From: CAZHJG01 sp964533425
Lineage (GTDB): Bacteria; Patescibacteriota; Saccharimonadia; Saccharimonadales; UBA4665
Length of the DNA stretch: 8,872 nt
Assembly (NCBI GenBank): GCA_964533425.1
Contig: CAZHJG010000031.1
Span: 1-8,872 of the forward strand
Direction of reading: 5' to 3'
Position 1 is the stretch's first letter. Each line of letters opens with the position of its first letter. Under the pieces are notes generated by a model. The model ran no database searches and was not told where the DNA came from. It saw nothing but the letters and a program-made list of their open reading frames with translations. The position numbers and the translations under genes are program-made. Shown here one piece after another: positions 4,754 to 8,872 of the stretch.

Positions 4754-6460
4754 CTAGAAGTGGTCTCTAATGTGTCCAAACGAGAATTCCCAGTCCGCAT
4801 CAGCCTTTTTGTGCGGATTGAAGATGTTCTGCGGGTCCATGATGTGCTTGGCCTCTTTGAAGTGCTTGAGCATGGCGGGGCCGTACATCATTTCCAGCCA
4901 GGGGCCGCGGACCAAGCCGTCGTTATGCTCGCCGGAGAGTGAGCCGTCGTATTTCAGCACCAGGTTGTTGACGGCCTTCATAGCGGGCAGGATCTTTTTG
5001 CGGTCCTTCGGATCTTCGAGCTTCATCAGTGGGATGATGTGGAAGTTGCCGTCGCCCATGTGACCGGCAATAGTGGCAAACAGATCGTACTTCTTAATGA
5101 TCACGCGCAGTTTGGGCAGGAAAGACGTCAGGTGCTTCGGCGGCACGACTAAGTCGTCGATGAATGGGGCGGTGTGCTTGTCTTTAACCTTACTGCGCAG
5201 CAGTTGGAAGCTGTAGCGGCGCATCAGCCAGAATTTTTCACTTTTGCCCTCGGTGGCGTCTTCTTCAAAGCCATTGATTTCGTAGCGGGCGCGGTAGTGG
5301 CTGAGATCACGGTGCAGGGCTTTGACCTTTCCGCGCACCTCGTCCTCAGTTTCGCCGTTGAATTCGACCATCAGGATCAGCTTGGGGATGCCCCGCCAGA
5401 CGTTAATGTGAAAAGCTGTTGGGATAAAGCTAACGAGCAGCTTGAGCACGCCGCTCCAGCCGAGCATTTTATGGAAGCTCGGCATGAACTTGATGCCCAG
5501 CCACATGGTGGCGTCGTCGAAGGATTCGAAAGTAGCGGGCTTGGCTTGCAGGACTTTGGGGATGATTTCGCCGAGATCATCGGTGTTTTTAAGGAAGAGC
5601 ACCAGCAGGCCAGAGTGCTCGCGCTTCGGCACGAGGCGGAAGTGGATGTCGGTGACAAAGCCGAGCGTGCCTTGAGCGCCGACGATCAACTTAGTGAGGT
5701 CGAAGACACCTTTTTCGCGATCCCAAACGTCCCATAAATTGTAGCCGGTCGAGTTTTTGCTAACGTGGGGTTTGGCGGCTTTGATCTGGTCGTAGTGCGA
5801 ATCAACTAGCTTAAAAAGCTTCTTATACACTTCGCCCTCGAAATCTTTCTGCTTCATTTTTTTGGCAAGCTCAGCTTTATTGAGCGGCTTGACGGTGCGA
5901 GCTTTGCCATCGGCAAAAACAAACTCTAATTCAGTTACAAAATCCTCGGTCTTGCCAAACTCTAGCGACTTTTCACCGCCGGAGTTGTTATTAACCATAC
6001 CGCCGATGGAAGCCAGATCGCGAGAAGCAGGATAGCTTGGCATCAACGCGCCGTGCTTCAGCGTTTCCGGCTCGAAGTCGCGGTAGAGCACGCCAGGCTG
6101 GGCGTGCGCTGTTTCTTTGGTAACTCTTTCAATCTTGATGAAATGCTTACGAAAGTCGACGATGATCGATTCGTTGATAGCGCCGCCGGACATGTCGGTG
6201 CCGGCGCTGCGGGCTGTCAGGCTGAGCGAAGCATCCTTTTTCTTGCCATCAGCGACGAATTTGACCAGTTTTTCGACGTCCGATGCGTCTGTGGGCTGCG
6301 TAACGAGCTTCGGCCGCAACTCAAACATTGAGGCGTCGTGGCTGTAGAGATCAAGGATGGCCGGGGCACTATCTGTTTCACCTTTAAAACCGGCCTTTTT
6401 GAGACCAGCGACAATTTCATCCATATCTCTAAGCTTAAGGGGTTTAGGCGGCTTTATCAA
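4754..6460 (-). CDS. FAD-linked oxidase, GlcD / D-lactate dehydrogenase-like
   Basis: 568 residues; a flavoprotein of the VAO/PCMH superfamily that probably oxidises a 2-hydroxy acid such as D-lactate and passes electrons to quinone or another acceptor. The FAD-binding type 4 domain covers about 45-280: ARSAGTDMSGGAIN (83-96), MPSYPASRDLASIGGMVNNN (140-159) and GAQGTLGFVTDIHFRLVP (261-278). The C-terminal FAD-oxidase domain follows with WLMRR (411-415), GHMGDGNFH (466-474), SGEHNDGLVRGPWL (509-522) and DPQNIFNP (542-549). The usual EHG is EHN here. There is no cysteine-rich Fe-S domain or membrane helix, and no GlcE/GlcF-like partner is nearby. The substrate cannot be fixed from sequence. The frame opens at TTG 6460; ATG at 6424 (Met13) is an equally possible start and leaves the FAD domain intact. 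It diverges from the glycosyltransferase gene with overlapping upstream regions. Confidence 0.9.
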   Translation of the reverse strand: MIKPPKPLKLRDMDEIVAGLKKAGFKGETDSAPAILDLYSHDASMFELRPKLVTQPTDASDVEKLVKFVADGKKKDASLSLTARSAGTDMSGGAINESIIVDFRKHFIKIERVTKETAHAQPGVLYRDFEPETLKHGALMPSYPASRDLASIGGMVNNNSGGEKSLEFGKTEDFVTELEFVFADGKARTVKPLNKAELAKKMKQKDFEGEVYKKLFKLVDSHYDQIKAAKPHVSKNSTGYNLWDVWDREKGVFDLTKLIVGAQGTLGFVTDIHFRLVPKREHSGLLVLFLKNTDDLGEIIPKVLQAKPATFESFDDATMWLGIKFMPSFHKMLGWSGVLKLLVSFIPTAFHINVWRGIPKLILMVEFNGETEDEVRGKVKALHRDLSHYRARYEINGFEEDATEGKSEKFWLMRRYSFQLLRSKVKDKHTAPFIDDLVVPPKHLTSFLPKLRVIIKKYDLFATIAGHMGDGNFHIIPLMKLEDPKDRKKILPAMKAVNNLVLKYDGSLSGEHNDGLVRGPWLEMMYGPAMLKHFKEAKHIMDPQNIFNPHKKADADWEFSFGHIRDHF

Positions 6461-6461
6461 G

Positions 6462-6470
6462 TGCTACACT
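6462..6470 (+). promoter_or_regulatory. Extended -10 promoter for the glycosyltransferase
   Basis: TGC followed by TACACT (6465-6470) ends 9 nt before the GTG at 6480, predicting a start near 6477 and a leader of about 3 nt. No good -35 is seen. It overlaps the start region of the divergent FAD oxidase, so the two genes may interfere. Confidence 0.45.
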
Positions 6471-6479
6471 AGTGGGGAA

Positions 6480-7535
6480 GTGAAGATCGCTATCGTTACC
6501 TGCTACAAGCATAATGACTACGTGCGGGCCCGCACGCTGCGCACGGCCTTTGCCGCTGCGCCCGATGTAGAAACCATAGTGGTTCGCAACCGGCATCGTG
6601 GCTTGTGGCGCTATCCGGAAGGCATGCTCAAATTATTAAAAGTGCGCTTCGTTGATCGCCCTGATGCTTACGTACTGACATTTCGCGCTTATGAATTGCT
6701 ATTGCTTGCGGTCTTAACACTTGTCAGAAAGCCGATTATCTACGATGAGCTGATAAATTTTACCGAGTGGTTGGACGAGCATGGTCGAATTAAAGAAGGG
6801 AAACTGTCGTACAAGTTATTCAGGAGTTGGTATGGCTGGCTGACCAAGCATTGCCGGATCATTCTGGCGGACACTACTGCCCACGCTCAATACTCAGCTC
6901 AGCTTAATAACTTGCCGTTGGAACGGTATCGAACACTGCCCGTAGCCGCCGACGAGACCGTTTTCCGCCCGAACCCGTCGATCGCCAAAGCCGAGCCGTT
7001 CACGGTGTTCTACTACGGTTCGATGCTGCCACTGCACGGGTTACAGTACGTCCTCGACGCCGCTCTGCTGCTGAAAGACAAGTCGATCCGGTTTCGCGTT
7101 GCGGGTGGCGGTCAAGCCGCGAAGCAAGCCTGTCAAGCAGCGTCAGAGCAGGGAGCCAATGTGTTGTTTGAAGACTGGGTGCCGTTTGAGGAGTTACCCA
7201 AGATTGCCCTCACTGCCGGGTTGGGCATCGGCGGGCCCTTCGGCAACACCTTGCAGTCGCAGTATGTCATCACCGGAAAAGCCTACCAGCTCTTGGCGCT
7301 GGGCGTACCGGTACTTATTGGCCAGAACCAGGTTAGCGGCGTATTCGTTGACAAGCAAAACAGCCTGGTCGTGCCGCAAGCCGATGCCCAGGCCATAGCC
7401 GATGCCGTTAGCTGGGCGCAAGCACATCCAAAAGAGTTAGCGGCCCTGGGTGCAGCGGGGAAAAAGCTCTACGCAGCGCAGTTTTCACAAGCGGTGGTGA
7501 ATGATCTGGTAGCTAGTGTCGTACAAGCGCTTTAA
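6480..7535 (+). CDS. GT-B fold glycosyltransferase (GT4-like)
   Basis: 351 residues; probably a cytoplasmic enzyme moving a sugar from a nucleotide-sugar donor to a glycan, lipid or protein acceptor. The N-terminal Rossmann half (1-~165) starts MKIAIVTCYKHNDYVRARTL and contains IYDELINF (87-94) and a second strand/loop IILADTTAHAQY (127-138). The linker PVAADETVFRP (154-164) is typical before the C-terminal half. That half has FYYGSMLPLHGLQYVLDAA (177-195), FRVAGGG (205-211) and ITGKAYQLLALGVPVLIG (264-281), the donor-site helix in which Lys267 stands where GT4 enzymes often carry Glu. I chose GTG 6480 because the frame upstream runs into the divergent gene, the protein begins naturally at KIAIVT, and an extended -10 sits just before it. 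No signal peptide or membrane helix is evident. Its sugar and acceptor are unknown, and its link to the respiratory neighbours is unclear. Confidence 0.85.
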   Translation: MKIAIVTCYKHNDYVRARTLRTAFAAAPDVETIVVRNRHRGLWRYPEGMLKLLKVRFVDRPDAYVLTFRAYELLLLAVLTLVRKPIIYDELINFTEWLDEHGRIKEGKLSYKLFRSWYGWLTKHCRIILADTTAHAQYSAQLNNLPLERYRTLPVAADETVFRPNPSIAKAEPFTVFYYGSMLPLHGLQYVLDAALLLKDKSIRFRVAGGGQAAKQACQAASEQGANVLFEDWVPFEELPKIALTAGLGIGGPFGNTLQSQYVITGKAYQLLALGVPVLIGQNQVSGVFVDKQNSLVVPQADAQAIADAVSWAQAHPKELAALGAAGKKLYAAQFSQAVVNDLVASVVQAL

Positions 7536-7537
7536 TC

Positions 7538-7546
7538 TGGTATAAT
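7538..7546 (+). promoter_or_regulatory. Extended -10 promoter for the NDH-2 gene
   Basis: TGG plus a perfect TATAAT (7541-7546) ends 10 nt before the ATG at 7557. The expected start near 7553 leaves a leader of about 4 nt, too short for a Shine-Dalgarno sequence, and none is present. There is no convincing -35; the extended -10 may compensate. It lies in the 21-bp gap after the glycosyltransferase, so NDH-2 can be expressed on its own. Confidence 0.6.
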
Positions 7547-7556
7547 CATAAGCAGA

Positions 7557-8753
7557 ATGTCCAAAACAGAACAAGTACTGATCGTGGGTGGTGGTTTTGG
7601 TGGCGTGAAAGCGGCGCTGGAACTGGCTGGCGACCCGCACTTCAGTGTCACGCTACTCAGTGACAGCACCGATTTGCGCTATTATCCAACGCTCTACCAC
7701 GTGGCCACCGGCGGCAAGCGCGCCAATGCCAGCATCCCTCTGACTACGATTTTCAAAGGTAAACCGGTGCATGTGGTGGAAGGTAGCGCGGCAACACTCG
7801 ACCGCAAGGCGAAGACGGTGACGACCGATAAAGGCGAGGTACACGCCTACGACACGCTCATTCTGGCCCTTGGCGTCGTAACGAATTTCTTCAACATCCC
7901 CGGGCTACCGGAGTTTGCTTACAGCATCAAAACCCAAGCCGAGGCTGAGCGCTTTAAGGCGCATCTGCACCAGCAGCTAAGTGATGAACATGGTCCTGAC
8001 CTGAATTATGTGATTGTTGGCGCCGGACCGACTGGGATTGAGCTGGCGGGCGCGCTGCCAGGCTATCTGGCCGGTGTTATGAAAAACCACGGTTTGCCGC
8101 CGCGGAAAGTTCACATCGACCTGATTGAGGCCGCACCGCGCCTCTTGCCACGCCTACCGAAAGATACTTCACGATCGGTTCGACGCCATCTGCGTAAACT
8201 AGGTATTCGTTTGTACTTGGGTAGCGTCGTGCAGGGCGAAACCGCCGACGAACTAACCGTCAGCGGCAAGCCGATCCGCAGCCACACCGTGGTTTGGACG
8301 GCAGGCGTGACTAATCACCCGTTCTTCTCGGCCAATCAATTCCTCGTGACCAAGCGCGGCAAAGTCGCCGTCGACACGTATTTGCAAGCCGAAGACGGCA
8401 TCTTTGTGCTCGGTGATAACGCCAACACACCATTTAGCGGCCTGGCGCAGACAGCGCTGCGTGATGGGGAATTTGTGGCCGGCAATCTGAAGCGCCGGGC
8501 GCAAGGCAAGCAGTTCAAGAGCTACGTAGCCAAGTCTGTGGTCACCGTCATCCCAGCCGGCCCTCAGTGGGCCGCCGTAGTCTGGGGCCGCTTCCACTTC
8601 CAAGGTCGCCTTGGCTGGCTGCTCCGCGAAGCCGCCGACCTCATCGGCTTCCACGACCTCGAACCCTGGCCCACCGCCACCGCCCAGTTCCTAACTGAAT
8701 TCATCTCCCAAGACAATTGCGAAGTCTGCGCTGCGGCGCAGACTAGATCTTAG
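7557..8753 (+). CDS. ndh: Type II NADH:quinone oxidoreductase (NDH-2)
   Basis: 398 residues, within the usual 390-430. It is a single-subunit, non-pumping flavoenzyme on the inner face of the membrane that oxidises NADH and reduces quinone. The N-terminal FAD fold has VLIVGGGFGGVKAALEL (7-23), followed by YDTLILALG (98-106). The inserted NADH fold has YVIVGAGPTGIELAGAL (151-167), with Glu190 ending the second strand, which favours NADH over NADPH. The second FAD contact is GIFVLGDNAN (281-290), and the quinone-side helix is GLAQTALRDGEFVAGNL (295-311), close to the AQxA family motif. The C-terminal ~70 residues include aromatic, amphipathic stretches suited to membrane binding, and end with a CxxC pair (Cys388, Cys391). 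It would supply electrons to the bo3 oxidase. The ATG follows a TATAAT by 10 nt with no ribosome site. A relative such as sulfide:quinone reductase is less likely because its catalytic cysteines are absent. Confidence 0.93.
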   Translation: MSKTEQVLIVGGGFGGVKAALELAGDPHFSVTLLSDSTDLRYYPTLYHVATGGKRANASIPLTTIFKGKPVHVVEGSAATLDRKAKTVTTDKGEVHAYDTLILALGVVTNFFNIPGLPEFAYSIKTQAEAERFKAHLHQQLSDEHGPDLNYVIVGAGPTGIELAGALPGYLAGVMKNHGLPPRKVHIDLIEAAPRLLPRLPKDTSRSVRRHLRKLGIRLYLGSVVQGETADELTVSGKPIRSHTVVWTAGVTNHPFFSANQFLVTKRGKVAVDTYLQAEDGIFVLGDNANTPFSGLAQTALRDGEFVAGNLKRRAQGKQFKSYVAKSVVTVIPAGPQWAAVVWGRFHFQGRLGWLLREAADLIGFHDLEPWPTATAQFLTEFISQDNCEVCAAAQTRS

Positions 8754-8780
8754 ATCTCCGTTCTCGGATCTTCGTAAAGA

Positions 8781-8800
8781 ATCCCGACGCCAGTCGGGAT
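8781..8800. terminator. Perfect hairpin downstream of NDH-2, possible terminator
   Basis: ATCCCGAC (8781-8788) and GTCGGGAT (8793-8800) form an 8-bp perfect stem with loop GCCA. On the plus strand no T-run follows. On the minus strand it is followed by TTCTTT, so a bidirectional or minus-strand terminator is possible. It could also be a short dispersed palindrome. Confidence 0.45.
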
Positions 8801-8859
8801 GCGATTGCTGCCAGACTGAGGAAAAACAGATTAAGGACTGATACTGACTTAACCGAGCG

Positions 8860-8865
8860 AGGAGG
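8860..8865 (+). promoter_or_regulatory. Shine-Dalgarno sequence of a gene beginning beyond the window
   Basis: AGGAGG is a full-strength ribosome site. With normal spacing its start codon would fall at about 8871-8876, at or just past the right edge. Confidence 0.45.
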
Positions 8866-8872
8866 ACTGTTT

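Larger units (their letters stand above)
8754..8872. other. Intergenic region after NDH-2
   Basis: There is no credible ORF in these 119 bp. A TAGATCT direct repeat (8744-8750 and 8751-8757) straddles the NDH-2 stop. A perfect hairpin is at 8781-8800. A strong Shine-Dalgarno-like AGGAGG at 8860-8865 and a weak -10-like GATACT at 8840-8845 suggest that another plus-strand gene starts just beyond the window. Confidence 0.5.

Noticed and set aside
5174..5737. 187-codon plus-strand frame inside the FAD oxidase
   Set aside because: It is antisense to the well-conserved FAD oxidase coding frame and has shadow-like composition.
6357..6479. N-terminal extension of the glycosyltransferase frame
   Set aside because: The extension overlaps the start of the divergent FAD oxidase. 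The Rossmann strand KIAIVT begins right after the GTG at 6480, and a -10 element lies just before it.
8253..8654. 133-codon minus-strand frame inside NDH-2
   Set aside because: It is antisense to conserved NDH-2 motifs (GDNAN, AQTA) and has no recognisable features.
7557..8753. Sulfide:quinone oxidoreductase or ferredoxin reductase instead of NDH-2
   Set aside because: The catalytic cysteines of sulfide:quinone reductase are missing (the only Cys residues are the two at the C-terminus), and the AQTA helix and NADH-type Glu190 fit NDH-2.
1..8872. tRNA, rRNA, insertion sequence or phage genes
   Set aside because: I saw no cloverleaf, rRNA segment, transposase motif or attachment site on either strand.

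Overview
The window is a dense stretch of bacterial chromosome with about 54-56% GC by eye, the standard code (TGA is a genuine stop) and almost no spacer DNA. It is dominated by aerobic respiratory genes. The left end is the 3' half of a cytochrome bo3 ubiquinol oxidase operon: cyoB (cut by the window edge), cyoC, cyoD and cyoE. A small membrane protein gene follows. The right half holds a soluble FAD-linked oxidase of the GlcD/D-lactate dehydrogenase type on the minus strand, a divergent GT-B glycosyltransferase, and a type II NADH:quinone dehydrogenase. Between the two respiratory blocks (about 3.05-4.75 kb) lie four short genes that I do not recognise.

Best guess for the source is a soil, sediment or bioreactor member of Candidatus Saccharibacteria (TM7, CPR/Patescibacteria). 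That lineage is known for retaining a cyo operon and NDH-2 in an otherwise very reduced metabolism. Short ORFan genes, tight packing and promoters placed almost on top of start codons fit this. It is inference: the Cyo proteins also resemble proteobacterial ones closely, and no rRNA or ribosomal marker is present to settle it.

Layout: 1-2770 cyoBCDE (+), with cyoB/cyoC overlapping by ATGA and a 100-bp cyoC-cyoD spacer made of heptameric inverted repeats that also reads as a 35-codon ORF; 2801-3052 small membrane protein (+); 3100-3441, 3485-3997 and 4060-4266 three unknown small proteins (+), each with its own plausible promoter; 4267-4713 unknown charged protein (-), its stop abutting that of its neighbour; 4754-6460 FAD-linked oxidase (-); 6480-7535 glycosyltransferase (+); 7557-8753 NDH-2 (+); 8754-8872 non-coding tail with a perfect hairpin and a strong Shine-Dalgarno sequence at the very end.

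Working together (inference): NDH-2 and the FAD oxidase would feed electrons from NADH and a 2-hydroxy acid, perhaps D-lactate, into a quinone pool. The CyoE-matured bo3 oxidase would pass them to O2. Only the oxidase would pump protons. This could serve energy conservation, redox balance of a fermenter, or oxygen removal. Several genes have a -10-like hexamer only 6-10 nt before the start codon, suggesting leaderless transcripts.
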